A DNA stretch of 64,000 nucleotides from Flavobacterium sp. ACN2 (GTDB lineage Bacteria; Bacteroidota; Bacteroidia; Flavobacteriales; Flavobacteriaceae), in NCBI RefSeq assembly GCF_002303885.1, contig NZ_MRCM01000003.1, forward strand, positions 62,001 to 126,000, in the 5' to 3' direction. Each line of letters starts with the position of its first letter. The stretch's first letter is position 1. The notes beneath the pieces are model-generated. The model did not search any database. It was not told the DNA's origin and worked only from the letters and a program-made list of their open reading frames with translations. Positions 34,584 to 42,548 of this stretch are shown in pieces. The translations under genes were made by a program, and so were the position numbers.

Positions 34584-35333
34584 ATGAAAGTGAAAACAAT
34601 TTTGGTGTCACAGCCTGAACCTAAAGTGGAGAATTCTCCTTACTTTGAGCTCCAACAAAAACACAAAATAAAAATTGATTTCAGACCATTTATTCATGTA
34701 GAAGGGGTTAGCGCAAAAGAGATTCGATTACAAAAAATCGATCTTAATCATTACACTGCGATCATTTTAACAAGTCGAAATGCTGTAGATCATTTTTTTA
34801 GAGTGGCTGATGAAATGCGTTACAAAGTTCCTGAAGGATTGAAGTATTTTTGTCAATCTGAGGCTGTTGCGTTTTACCTTCAAAAGTATGTTGTGTACAG
34901 AAAACGTAAAATTTACGTTGGAGCAAAAGATTTTGCAGATTTATCTCCGCTAATTAAGAAGTACAAAGACGAGAAGTTTTTACTTCCTGCATCTGACCAA
35001 TTAAATGCAGATGCTCCTGTTACCTTAAACAGTTTAAAAGTAGATTGGGCACAAGCTATTTTCTACAGAACTGTAATGAGCGATTTATCTGATCTAGCTG
35101 ACGTTTATTATGATGTTTTAGCTTTTTTCAGTCCAACAGGAATTAAATCATTGTTTAAAAATTTCCCAGATTTTAAACAAAACAACACCAGAATTGCCGT
35201 ATTTGGAAGCACAACGCAAAAAGAAGCTTTAGATCATGGTTTAAGAATTGACATTCTTGCTCCAACTCCTGAAACTCCTTCTATGACAATGGCTTTAGAA
35301 AAATATGTAGCAGAAGCCAACAAAGGAAAATAA
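34584..35333 (+). CDS. hemD: Uroporphyrinogen-III synthase
   Basis: 249 residues from the ATG at 34584; the longest frame begins at a TTG inside the upstream gene. It closes the tetrapyrrole ring with inversion of ring D in haem synthesis. The two-domain HemD fold is suggested by TAIILTSRNAVDHFFRVA, then VYRKRKIYVGAKDFADL and the C-terminal DVLAFFSPTGIKSLFKNF and IAVFGSTTQKEALDHGLRIDILAPTPETPSMTMAL. Sequence conservation in this family is always low, but this last block is characteristic. Gene order DUF4271-hemD is usual for flavobacteria. A terminator follows at 35360. Confidence 0.88.
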   Translation: MKVKTILVSQPEPKVENSPYFELQQKHKIKIDFRPFIHVEGVSAKEIRLQKIDLNHYTAIILTSRNAVDHFFRVADEMRYKVPEGLKYFCQSEAVAFYLQKYVVYRKRKIYVGAKDFADLSPLIKKYKDEKFLLPASDQLNADAPVTLNSLKVDWAQAIFYRTVMSDLSDLADVYYDVLAFFSPTGIKSLFKNFPDFKQNNTRIAVFGSTTQKEALDHGLRIDILAPTPETPSMTMALEKYVAEANKGK

Positions 35334-35359
35334 CCTAAGAATAAAAATATACAAATTTG

Positions 35360-35400
35360 AAAATCCAAATTCCAACTAATCACTGGGATTTGGATTTTTT
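35360..35400 (+). terminator. Rho-independent terminator after hemD
   Basis: Arms 35360-35373 and 35385-35398 (14 bp, one G-U pair) followed by T residues. Confidence 0.8.
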
Positions 35401-35567
35401 GTTTTTGGAGCTTCCTCGATTCGTATCCCGTGATTGAAACCAAAGGGCAATGTTTTGAATTTAAAATTTTAGAATTAGAATTTGGAATTTCCATTTCTAC
35501 AGCATTTTAATTACATTTGATTTCTATTCAAAACCCAAATCACAAAAATAGTTTCAAATTGTAAGTT

Positions 35568-36038
35568 ATGAAAATCAACTCCCTCTTAATTGAAATTGAC
35601 GGAATCGATAAAGAAATTCTTCGATACCTAATGGAAGATGCTCGAAAACCGATTTTGCAAATCGCTAATAAAATCGGAATTTCTGGAGCCGCGATTCATC
35701 AGAGATTAAAAAAACTGGAACAATCAGGCGTAATCTCTGGCTCTAAGTTTACTGTAAATCCAAAAGTTTTAGGTTATAATACAATGGCATTTGTTGGAGT
35801 TTATTTAGATAAAGCTTCCAGAAACTCAGAAGCCGTAAAAGAGCTTAGAAAAATACCCGAAGTTTTAGAATGTCATTATACCACAGGAAACTGGTCGGTT
35901 CTGATCAAAATTATCTGTCGAGACAACGAACATTTAATGCAGCTTTTGAACAACAAAATCCAAGCAATTGAAGGGGTTTCAAGAACAGAAACTTTTATCT
36001 CACTAGATCAGCAGATTGATAGACAGATTCAACTTTAG
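35568..36038 (+). CDS. Lrp/AsnC family transcriptional regulator
   Basis: 156 residues. An N-terminal helix-turn-helix (about 12-60: IDKEILRYLMEDARKPILQIANKIGISGAAIHQRLKKLEQSGVI) is followed by the AsnC ligand-binding domain (AFVGVYLDKA, VLECHYTTGNWSVLIKIICRDNEHLMQLL, GVSRTETFISLDQ). Such proteins form octamers and respond to amino acids. It is a single gene, and no target is visible next to it. The spacer downstream holds two dispersed repeats. Confidence 0.93.
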   Translation: MKINSLLIEIDGIDKEILRYLMEDARKPILQIANKIGISGAAIHQRLKKLEQSGVISGSKFTVNPKVLGYNTMAFVGVYLDKASRNSEAVKELRKIPEVLECHYTTGNWSVLIKIICRDNEHLMQLLNNKIQAIEGVSRTETFISLDQQIDRQIQL

Positions 36039-36139
36039 AATTAGATAATGTTTCAATTTGATAATTAGATAATTCTTGAAAACGAATAATATCCTACTGT
36101 AATACTACTATCATCCGAAGGCTTAATTAGACATAAGGA

Positions 36140-36162
36140 CTTCGACTTCGCTCAGCCTGACA
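36140..36162. repeat. Dispersed repeat CTTCGACTTCGCTCAG (copy 1)
   Basis: A 23-bp sequence that occurs again at 50600-50622 with a single G/C change. Both copies lie in spacers. It looks like part of a genome-wide intergenic repeat. Confidence 0.6.
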
Positions 36163-36188
36163 ATTGATCAAAGAGTCATTATAAAACA

Positions 36189-36221
36189 AAACCCGACAGA
36201 TTTTAAAAATCTGTCGGGTTT
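36189..36221. terminator. Hairpin terminator, ACCCGACAG repeat family (copy 2)
   Basis: Perfect 16-bp arms (36189-36204 and 36206-36221). Relative to copy 1 at 3058-3089 one arm has G to A and the other the matching C to T, so pairing is kept. It lies between the convergent Lrp and metallopeptidase genes. Confidence 0.7.
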
Positions 36222-36262
36222 GCTATAAATTATCTAATTGACTAATTATCTCAATTAACTAA

Positions 36263-36949
36263 TTAGTTCCTTCTGCTTCCAGAATAAATTGATATATAGT
36301 ACAACAACGTTGCGATTGAACCAATTGCAGCTACTACATACGTTCTTGCTGCCCATTTTAAAGCATCTTTTGCTCCAGCCTGTTCTTCTTGCGTAAGCAT
36401 GTGTTTATTTTCTAGCCAAGCCAAAGCACGGTTACTTGCATCATATTCCACCGGAAGCGTAATAACCGAGAACAAAGTCGTTGCAGCAAAAATGATGATT
36501 CCGATTAATAATAATCCAGGAAAAACTTTAATCATTAAAATTCCTGCAATTAAAATCCATTGTACATAATTTGAAGCAACGCTTACAATAGGTACTAATT
36601 TAGAACGCATAGTCAGCCATTCGTAACCAATTGCATGCTGAACTGCGTGACCGCATTCGTGCGCTGCAACGGCAGCCGCAGCTGCATTACGATGGTTGTA
36701 AACAGCTTCACTTAAATTCACTGTTTTATCTGAAGGGTTATAATGATCTGTTAACTGACCTGGTGTCGAAATAACACGAACATCTGTGATTCCGTTATCG
36801 GCAAGCATTTTTTCAGCAATTTCTCTTCCGCTCATTCCGTTTCTCAATTGCAATTTCGAATACAATTCGAATTTACTTTTCAGCTGCGAGCTTACCAGCC
36901 AGCTGAACAGCATGATAGCTCCAGCAATAATTAAATATCCTGATCCCAT
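36263..36949 (-). CDS. YugP-type zinc metallopeptidase (membrane)
   Basis: 228 residues. An N-terminal membrane helix (GYLIIAGAIMLFSWLVS) leads to a soluble region with the zinc motif H97-E-C-G-H101 (AAAVAAHECGHAVQHA). Further helices follow (WILIAGILMIKVFPGLLLIGIIIFAATTLFSVI and VVAAIGSIATLLYYISIY). The segment LPVEYDASNRALAWLE supplies the downstream glutamate typical of the neutral zinc metallopeptidase family (Zn_peptidase_2). It is predicted to be active; substrates are not known. It is monocistronic. Confidence 0.9.
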   Translation of the reverse strand: MGSGYLIIAGAIMLFSWLVSSQLKSKFELYSKLQLRNGMSGREIAEKMLADNGITDVRVISTPGQLTDHYNPSDKTVNLSEAVYNHRNAAAAAVAAHECGHAVQHAIGYEWLTMRSKLVPIVSVASNYVQWILIAGILMIKVFPGLLLIGIIIFAATTLFSVITLPVEYDASNRALAWLENKHMLTQEEQAGAKDALKWAARTYVVAAIGSIATLLYYISIYSGSRRN

Positions 36950-37050
36950 TTTTTGTGTTTTTAGATTGATTTTTAAATTTACAAAACAAACTGCAAATTG
37001 CGAACCATTTTAACAAAATGTCATTTTGACATTATTTTACCACTTTTGAC

Positions 37051-37680
37051 CTAATTCAACATGTTGTTTTTAAGTAGAAAAGCAATTAATTCTGCCACAT
37101 TTTTCATTTTATATTTCTGAAGAATATTGCGTCGATGTGTTTGAACGGTTAAAAAACTCAAAAATAAATCATCAGCAATTTCCTGAGTCGATTTTCCTTG
37201 CGAAAGCAGCAATGCAATATCTCTTTCTCTTCGACTCAATCCTGGAATTCGTTCCAAATCTTCAGACAAAGGCTGACTTATTATCGTTTTTACTTCTTCA
37301 CTAAAAACAATTTCGCCGTCAATTGCTTTGTAAATACAGTTTTTAAATTCATCGAAAGAAGCATTTTTAAGAATATATCCGTTTCCTCCATTCTGGATAA
37401 ACTGCATAACCAAACTTCTTTCAGACTGGCTGCTCATCCCTATAATTACAATTTTAGGATGCTTTTGCTTGATTGTTTTGCACAGATCCACTCCATTTAT
37501 TACAGGCAGAAAAATATCCATTAAAATCAAATCCACTTTATTGTCTTCTATATAATCTAAAAGCGCAATTCCCGATTCGAATTTTTCTACAATTTCTATA
37601 TTATCTAACTCTGAAAGTAAGCCCGCAATTCCAGAAATCACAATTGGATGGTCGTCTACTATTACCGTTTTATACTTCAT
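37051..37680 (-). CDS. NarL/LuxR-family response regulator
   Basis: 209 residues from the ATG at 37680; an ATG two codons earlier (37686) is also possible. The receiver domain has VDDHP (DD at 9-10), phospho-acceptor Asp55 (LILMDIFLP) and Lys in GYILKNASFDE. A LuxR-type HTH closes the protein (LSRRERDIALLLSQGKSTQEIADDLFLSFLTVQTHRRNILQKYKMKN). The start overlaps the end of the histidine kinase gene, so the two are translated together and form a system. Its binding site may be the 18-bp palindrome at 39745-39762. Confidence 0.92.
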   Translation of the reverse strand: MKYKTVIVDDHPIVISGIAGLLSELDNIEIVEKFESGIALLDYIEDNKVDLILMDIFLPVINGVDLCKTIKQKHPKIVIIGMSSQSERSLVMQFIQNGGNGYILKNASFDEFKNCIYKAIDGEIVFSEEVKTIISQPLSEDLERIPGLSRRERDIALLLSQGKSTQEIADDLFLSFLTVQTHRRNILQKYKMKNVAELIAFLLKNNMLN

Positions 37681-39682
37681 AATCATGATTTGGGTTATAT
37701 TTTAATTCGATATAAGTTGAAGTCCCTTTATCAAGGACAGAATCAATTTCTAATTTTCCGTTTAAAAAAGCCACGCGGTTTTTAATATTTCGCAAGCCCA
37801 TTCCATCTCTTTTTTCTGCATATTCTACATTAAAACCAACTCCATTGTCTTCAACTGTTATAAAAAATACGTCTTTATTTTGAGAACAGGAAACTAAAAT
37901 CTGAGAAGCTTTTGCATATTTTAAAGCATTATTTAAAAGTTCTTGAATAATCCTGAAAATCATTATTTTAAAATGCTGCGGTAAAGTTGTTTTTTTAATC
38001 AAATACTGAAATTCAATTGCAGTCTCTGGTGTTGAATGCGATGCACACAAATCTCTCAGCGCATGTTCGAGCCCTAATTTCATTAAACTTTCAGGCATTA
38101 AATTCTGAGAAATATTGCGAAGTTCTTTTATCGAATCGTTCAGCATTCCGTTTATATTAGAAACGTTTTCATTGTTTTCACGTTCAGCAAGATTCAAATG
38201 AATTTTTAATCCAGAAAGCATACTTCCGAGTCCGTCATGCAAATCTCTTGCAATTCTTTTTCGTTCGATTTCTTCCCCTTCAATCAAGGCATTTGAAACA
38301 GATAATTTCTGCTGATTTTCTAATGCTTCAAGTTCTTGTTTATGGTTTACTTCTTTTTGAAAACTGATTTTTTTCTGATAATTATTCCAGCTCCACAAAA
38401 ACAAAACAGTCAAAAACAATACAAACGAAAGCACTGCAAAAAGCATCATATTCAAGCGATTATTATTAACCTGCAAAACTGCTTTTTCATTTTCAGATTG
38501 CAACAAACCAATTTTCTTTTCGCTTTCTGCTTTTTTATATTTGGCTTCAAGCTCTACAATTTCATTTTTCAGTTTTGCATCATTTAGACTATCATTAATG
38601 ACATTATATTTGTTTGAATAATAATAGGCTTTCGGATATTCTTTTGTGGCGTTATAAACTTTTGACAACTCTTTATAATAGTTTTTCTTGTCTACAATAA
38701 AAGGAGTATTTTTTATTAAATATTCTAAATTGCTTTTGGCTTTATCATAATTTTTAAGTTTAAAGAGCACTTCATATTCTGCAAACTTCAATCTATTTAC
38801 CGCTATCGCATTATGATGCTTTTCTGCCGATTTAATTCCTTTATCAAAACTTTGCAATGCCTCATTATGCTTATTTTGTTTCGCATAATAAAGTCCTTCC
38901 GAATAAAAATAAGAATCATTTAGATTAGATTCTGGGTATTTTTCTAATGTCGCATAAGCTTTGTCCAGAATTTCTTTAGCATCATAAAAATGCTTTAGCT
39001 CAACTAAATTTTCTGCATTTATAATATACGTCTCCATCTTAGACTCCGCTAAAGTCGCCGATTTTTTCGTAGCACTTTCAATATATTTCTGCGCTTGATC
39101 TAGATATTCTGCCGCTTTTTCGCGTTCATCATTATTCATAAAAATAATTGCAACGGCTTTATTTAAAGCACTTATCAATTCGTAATCACCACTTTTTTTA
39201 GCAATAGGAATCGCTTCGTTGACTAGCAATTTCATATAAGCGTTTTCATTATTCTTCCTTTGCTGCATAATGCCGTAGTTCTGAAGTATAACAGCCCGAA
39301 GTTTATAGGCTTCTTTATTACGATACTTTTTAAGTTTCGCGTTTGCATCTAGTAAAGCTTTTTCAAAACCTTCCAAATCACCTTTTTCTATAAAGCTGTA
39401 CGCATTATAAAAAATAGAAGCGTCTTTTAAAAAAGGAAATTTAATTTTTAGACGATTCGCTTGATCAAGGTATTCCTTTGATTTTTCTGCATCTTGGGCC
39501 ATTAAAAATAGTTTTGACAATCTGAAACTATTCAAACTTTTGACACTGTCGGATTTTGTGTTTTTTGTCATTTTAACAATACTGTCAATATAAACCGTAT
39601 CATCATCTAATGAAAGAATTACTTGCGAACTGGAAATTGCAGTGAAAAATAAAAAAAAGAATAAGGCGTAGAGTTTCTTCAT
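37670..39682 (-). CDS. TPR-repeat sensor histidine kinase (HisKA_3 type)
   Basis: 670 residues. A signal peptide (LYALFFFLFFTAISSSQ) is followed by a periplasmic region of about 370 residues built of TPR-like helical pairs (for example EYLDQANRLK, KHNEALQSFDKGIKSAEKHHN). A coiled coil (370-408), one membrane helix (412-431) and a cytosolic kinase follow. The phospho-acceptor is His482 in RKRIARDLHDGLGSMLSGL, the HisKA_3 motif, and the HATPase domain has VEDNGVGF and GMGLRNIKNRV. The periplasmic TPR domain probably senses a protein or peptide. It is the partner of the overlapping NarL-type regulator and is divergent from a small lipoprotein gene. Confidence 0.92.
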   Translation of the reverse strand: MKKLYALFFFLFFTAISSSQVILSLDDDTVYIDSIVKMTKNTKSDSVKSLNSFRLSKLFLMAQDAEKSKEYLDQANRLKIKFPFLKDASIFYNAYSFIEKGDLEGFEKALLDANAKLKKYRNKEAYKLRAVILQNYGIMQQRKNNENAYMKLLVNEAIPIAKKSGDYELISALNKAVAIIFMNNDEREKAAEYLDQAQKYIESATKKSATLAESKMETYIINAENLVELKHFYDAKEILDKAYATLEKYPESNLNDSYFYSEGLYYAKQNKHNEALQSFDKGIKSAEKHHNAIAVNRLKFAEYEVLFKLKNYDKAKSNLEYLIKNTPFIVDKKNYYKELSKVYNATKEYPKAYYYSNKYNVINDSLNDAKLKNEIVELEAKYKKAESEKKIGLLQSENEKAVLQVNNNRLNMMLFAVLSFVLFLTVLFLWSWNNYQKKISFQKEVNHKQELEALENQQKLSVSNALIEGEEIERKRIARDLHDGLGSMLSGLKIHLNLAERENNENVSNINGMLNDSIKELRNISQNLMPESLMKLGLEHALRDLCASHSTPETAIEFQYLIKKTTLPQHFKIMIFRIIQELLNNALKYAKASQILVSCSQNKDVFFITVEDNGVGFNVEYAEKRDGMGLRNIKNRVAFLNGKLEIDSVLDKGTSTYIELKYNPNHDYEV

Positions 39683-39698
39683 AAATGTGGCATTTACT

Positions 39699-39706
39699 CA
39701 AAGTTA
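39699..39706 (-). promoter_or_regulatory. -7 element of the histidine kinase operon
   Basis: Minus strand TAACTTTG fits TAnnTTTG and lies 17 bp before the start codon at 39682. The palindrome at 39745-39762 lies about 40 bp upstream of it. Confidence 0.55.
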
Positions 39707-39744
39707 TTAAAGCTTAACGACTTTCAAAAAAAAATCGCTTGCTT

Positions 39745-39785
39745 TTACCTGATATCAGGTAATAAAAAATACATTTTATCAGGTA
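39745..39785. promoter_or_regulatory. Candidate operator: 18-bp palindrome plus an extra half-site
   Basis: TTACCTGATATCAGGTAA (39745-39762) is a perfect 18-bp palindrome. Its right half ATCAGGTA recurs at 39778-39785, exactly 24 bp on, touching the -33 TTG of the lipoprotein promoter. It sits between the divergent kinase/regulator operon and the lipoprotein gene and is a natural binding site for the NarL-type regulator. Confidence 0.6.
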
Positions 39786-39816
39786 TTGCCGTCCGTAAGA
39801 TAAGCGTCTAACTTTG
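39786..39816 (+). promoter_or_regulatory. Promoter of the small lipoprotein gene
   Basis: TTG (39786-39788), 20 bp, TAACTTTG (39809-39816): complete consensus, 33 bp before the ATG at 39850. The half-site ATCAGGTA abuts its -33 element. Confidence 0.68.
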
Positions 39817-39849
39817 TTAAGTTATGAATTTTAATTAAAGAATTTTATT

Positions 39850-40251
39850 ATGAAATCAATTTTGAAAACCTTAGCAATTGTAATGACTCTTGCTTTTACA
39901 GCAGTTTCTTGCAGCAGCGATAATGATGATAATGGTTCAGGAAGTGCATCAAGAGATGTTAAATATGAAATAACTGGAAATTATACAGGAACAGCTTCAG
40001 TTACTTATTTTGAAAAAGGAGGTAATGCATTAAATGAAGATATGACCAAACTTCCTTGGACTAAAGAATTTACTGCTGAAGCAAAATCTATGGGAGCATC
40101 ATTAAGCGCAAGTGGATACGGTGGAGTTGCTGGACAAACCTTAACTGGAAAACTTTACATTGGAGGAAAATTAGAGAATGAATTAACTGCAACAGCAAAT
40201 AGCGACGGAATAATTGTATTATCTCTTACACCGTACGTTTTTCCTCTTTAA
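39850..40251 (+). CDS. Small secreted lipoprotein, MmpS-like beta fold, unknown function
   Basis: 133 residues with a lipoprotein signal and lipobox (TLAFTAVSCSSDND), then a Gly/Ser/Asp linker and one small beta domain (VKYEITGNYTGTASVTYFEKGG, LPWTKEFTAEA, GKLYIGGKLENELTATANSDGIIVLSL). The layout resembles MmpS-type transport accessory folds, but this is by eye only. It is divergent from a TPR histidine kinase operon, with a full promoter and a palindrome in between, so it may be a target or ligand of that system. A strong terminator follows. Confidence 0.75.
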   Translation: MKSILKTLAIVMTLAFTAVSCSSDNDDNGSGSASRDVKYEITGNYTGTASVTYFEKGGNALNEDMTKLPWTKEFTAEAKSMGASLSASGYGGVAGQTLTGKLYIGGKLENELTATANSDGIIVLSLTPYVFPL

Positions 40252-40292
40252 AAATTAGTTTAGAATTTAGATTTAAGTTTTTGGTAAAAAGA

Positions 40293-40329
40293 AAGCTTCG
40301 TAAGATTTTACGAAGCTTCTTTTTTTTTT
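40293..40329. terminator. Bidirectional terminator
   Basis: Arms AAGCTTCGTAA (40293-40303) and TTACGAAGCTT (40308-40318), loop GATT, with a long T run on the plus side and a T-rich run on the minus side. It separates the convergent lipoprotein and membrane protein genes. Confidence 0.85.
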
Positions 40330-40924
40330 ATGCTTTTAATTGATTATTGACTTCTTCAAACTTTTCAATTAAAGTATTTATTTTTTCTTGCTGTTTTTTA
40401 ATTTGTTTCGGGCGAATGTAAAACCAATTGAACAACATCCAAAGCAAAGTGATTCCGTACGTTAAACTCGCTCCTAAAGCACTCATTCTACTAGCGTATT
40501 CGTACATATACAAACAAATTCCAAGTGTTAGTGCTATAAAGTAAAAACTCATCATTTTGGTTTGCAGAAACTGTTGCTTCTTTTTTATCGAAATCAGTTT
40601 TTGAAGGTATTCCTGATTAGGCTGTGTAGCATCTATGTTTTTATAGTCACTCATTAACTTATTATAGACAAATACATAAACGACCATAGCAAGAATGGTA
40701 AGCACAATTCCGATTTTAGTCGAAACAAATTGTGGCTGATAATATATCCAAATAAAAACAATAAAGACACTTGTTACCGAAAGCAAAATATTGATCATCC
40801 ATAAACTGCGCAAAGCCGCTTTTTTAAATTTACTTAATCGCGCCAGCAAATCGGTTAGGTCTGGCTGACTTACGGATTGTTTTTTCCATAAATCTTTAAA
40901 ATCTATATTGTTATCGTTGTTCAT
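40328..40924 (-). CDS. Membrane protein encoded with an ECF sigma factor, possible regulator
   Basis: 198 residues. A soluble N-terminus of about 40 residues (FKDLWKKQSVSQPDLTDLLARLSKFKK) is followed by two pairs of membrane helices (42-62, 70-87, 125-142, 147-166) and a C-terminal coiled coil (QIKKQQEKINTLIEKFEEVNNQL). It overlaps the sigma factor gene by 14 bp, so the two are co-translated. This is the position and shape of an anti-sigma factor, but the usual zinc HxxxCxxC motif is absent. The role is inferred from context only. Confidence 0.7.
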   Translation of the reverse strand: MNNDNNIDFKDLWKKQSVSQPDLTDLLARLSKFKKAALRSLWMINILLSVTSVFIVFIWIYYQPQFVSTKIGIVLTILAMVVYVFVYNKLMSDYKNIDATQPNQEYLQKLISIKKKQQFLQTKMMSFYFIALTLGICLYMYEYASRMSALGASLTYGITLLWMLFNWFYIRPKQIKKQQEKINTLIEKFEEVNNQLKA

Positions 40925-41384
40925 TTTCTTTAAATTTTTGAGTCAGTTTTTCTTTTATTCTATGAATTTTCACTCTAACATTGGCTTCAGAAAGTCCGAC
41001 AATTTTTGCGATTTCATTTTGTTTGATGTCTTCCAATTCTAATGAAATAATAATACGATCGGTTTCGGGAAGCTCAGCAATACATTTATACAAGAATTGA
41101 ATCTGAGGTTCTATAGAATGTTGTTTTTCTTCTGAAAGATGAATAGGAAGTTCTGATTTCGGAAAACGTTTTTGTTTTTCTATCTGCCTTAGACAGTTAT
41201 TGGAAGCTATTCTAAAAATCCAAGTTCCAATAGAAGATTCGTTTCTAAAGGTTTCCAACTTTTGCCAAACAATTATAAAAGTTTCCTGAGTCAAATCTTG
41301 TGCTGCATCATAATCATTCACAAAACCCATGCAAAGCCTGAAAATTCGATCCCAATACATTTTGTAGATTTGTTCAAATTCCAT
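40911..41384 (-). CDS. ECF-type RNA polymerase sigma factor
   Basis: 157 residues from the ATG at 41384; a longer frame adds 14 residues that overlap the hydrolase gene. Region 2 is IYKMYWDRIFRLCMGFVNDYDAAQDLTQETFIIVWQKLETFRNESSIGTWIFRIASNNCLRQIEKQ. Region 4 is LPETDRIIISLELEDIKQNEIAKIVGLSEANVRVKIHRIKEKL, both complete. It is the middle of a tight cassette: exported hydrolase (5-bp spacer), sigma factor, membrane protein (14-bp overlap). Confidence 0.92.
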   Translation of the reverse strand: MEFEQIYKMYWDRIFRLCMGFVNDYDAAQDLTQETFIIVWQKLETFRNESSIGTWIFRIASNNCLRQIEKQKRFPKSELPIHLSEEKQHSIEPQIQFLYKCIAELPETDRIIISLELEDIKQNEIAKIVGLSEANVRVKIHRIKEKLTQKFKENEQR

Positions 41385-41389
41385 TCTTT

Positions 41390-42235
41390 CTATTTTAAAA
41401 AAGTGCTTAATTGTTCTAAGTACCAAGCTGTATCATCGTACATAATAAAATGCAGTCCATTAGTGGCGTACTGAAAATTGGCCGTTTTCAAATTTTTATA
41501 CTGATCTTCTATAGCTGGTTTTAAATTTATAAAATAAGATTCTAATAAAATTAAAGCTGGGCATTTAATCTGTGCAATTCTTTCTCTTAAATCAATATTA
41601 TAAAAGTCACAATACATTTGCTCAAAAGTTGTTCTATCTGATTTTACACTCCAATCTACAACTATATCAAGCTTAGACGCATCAGCCAAAAGTCTTGGCA
41701 TGGTCTTTTTTTGCATATCATAAAACTGATCATTGGTCATTCCTGTCATCTGATTTACAGTTGAAGAACAATCATTATTCATTTTTGATTTAAAAGCAGG
41801 ATCACTTAACGCCGCCAAACAAGGAAGCGCATCTACTACTACAATTTTACTGATCAAATCTGGATAATCTGCTGCAATGGCAAGCGCTAACCCTCCACCC
41901 ATGCTGTGGCCAATTAAGATTGGTTTTTCAATATTATTTTCTTTGATATAATTGGCAATTCCATTCTTCCAGTTATCGAACGAAGCATTCGGCTGTGGTT
42001 TTCTTCCAGCAAAACCAGCCATTGTAAGTGTATAACAGGTAAATTGATTTTCGAATGTAGCTCTGGTTTCATTCCAAACATCTCCAGAAGATGCAAAACC
42101 AGGAATAAATATAATAGACTGATCTCCATTTCCAGTTTTTAAAACTTCAAACGGAAATTGTTTCGTTTGCGCAAAAACATTTAAACATAATGCTGAGAAT
42201 AAGAATGCGATAATTAAGATGATATACTTTTTCAT
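41390..42235 (-). CDS. Exported alpha/beta hydrolase
   Basis: 281 residues from the ATG at 42235; the longer frame adds 18 residues before the signal peptide (KYIILIIAFLFSALCLNVFAQ). The alpha/beta fold is shown by IIFIPGFASSGDVWNETRATFE (oxyanion region), the nucleophile elbow GHSMGGG, the acid in the later VVDWSVK or CPALILLES region, and the catalytic His in GLHFIMYDD. It should act as an esterase or peptidase in the periplasm. The genes immediately downstream are a sigma factor and a membrane protein, so expression of all three is probably linked. Confidence 0.87.
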   Translation of the reverse strand: MKKYIILIIAFLFSALCLNVFAQTKQFPFEVLKTGNGDQSIIFIPGFASSGDVWNETRATFENQFTCYTLTMAGFAGRKPQPNASFDNWKNGIANYIKENNIEKPILIGHSMGGGLALAIAADYPDLISKIVVVDALPCLAALSDPAFKSKMNNDCSSTVNQMTGMTNDQFYDMQKKTMPRLLADASKLDIVVDWSVKSDRTTFEQMYCDFYNIDLRERIAQIKCPALILLESYFINLKPAIEDQYKNLKTANFQYATNGLHFIMYDDTAWYLEQLSTFLK

Positions 42236-42548
42236 TTTTAATAGTTTTAAGTTGTTAATTAAATCGGATCCATGCTTTTGATACGACAACTATTAAAATG
42301 TTACAACTTAATTTAAAATTTCAATATAAAAATTCCAAATTCCAATGTTTACTTGGGAAATTCCAATATAAAAATTCCAAATTCCAAACTGATTCGGGTA
42401 ATTTTCCGCCATGAATTCACGAATTTTTCTTCCAAAGATTGTCAAAAATAATTCGTGAATTCGTGGCAGAAAAAAATACGCACAAAAAAAATCCCAAACT
42501 CCAATCGTAAAATTGGAATTTAGAATTTTTATATTGGAATTTATTTGG
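42236..42548. repeat. Repeat-rich spacer between leuS and the hydrolase gene
   Basis: This 313-bp gap has no gene. It holds two direct copies of ATTCCAATATAAAAATTCC (near 42320 and 42360), an inverted counterpart (near 42515-42540), a 9-bp inverted repeat TTAATAGTT/AACTATTAA (42238-42246 and 42288-42296), and the hairpin at 42408-42467. Similar TTCCAAATTCCAA runs occur at 60050-60075 and 60765-60820. Confidence 0.6.
42408..42467. repeat. Inverted repeat, ACGAATTC family (copy 2)
   Basis: Arms 42408-42425 and 42450-42467, 18 bp with one G-U type mismatch, loop of 24 nt. Same arms as 4878-4939, and both loops contain AAAGATT. Confidence 0.75.
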
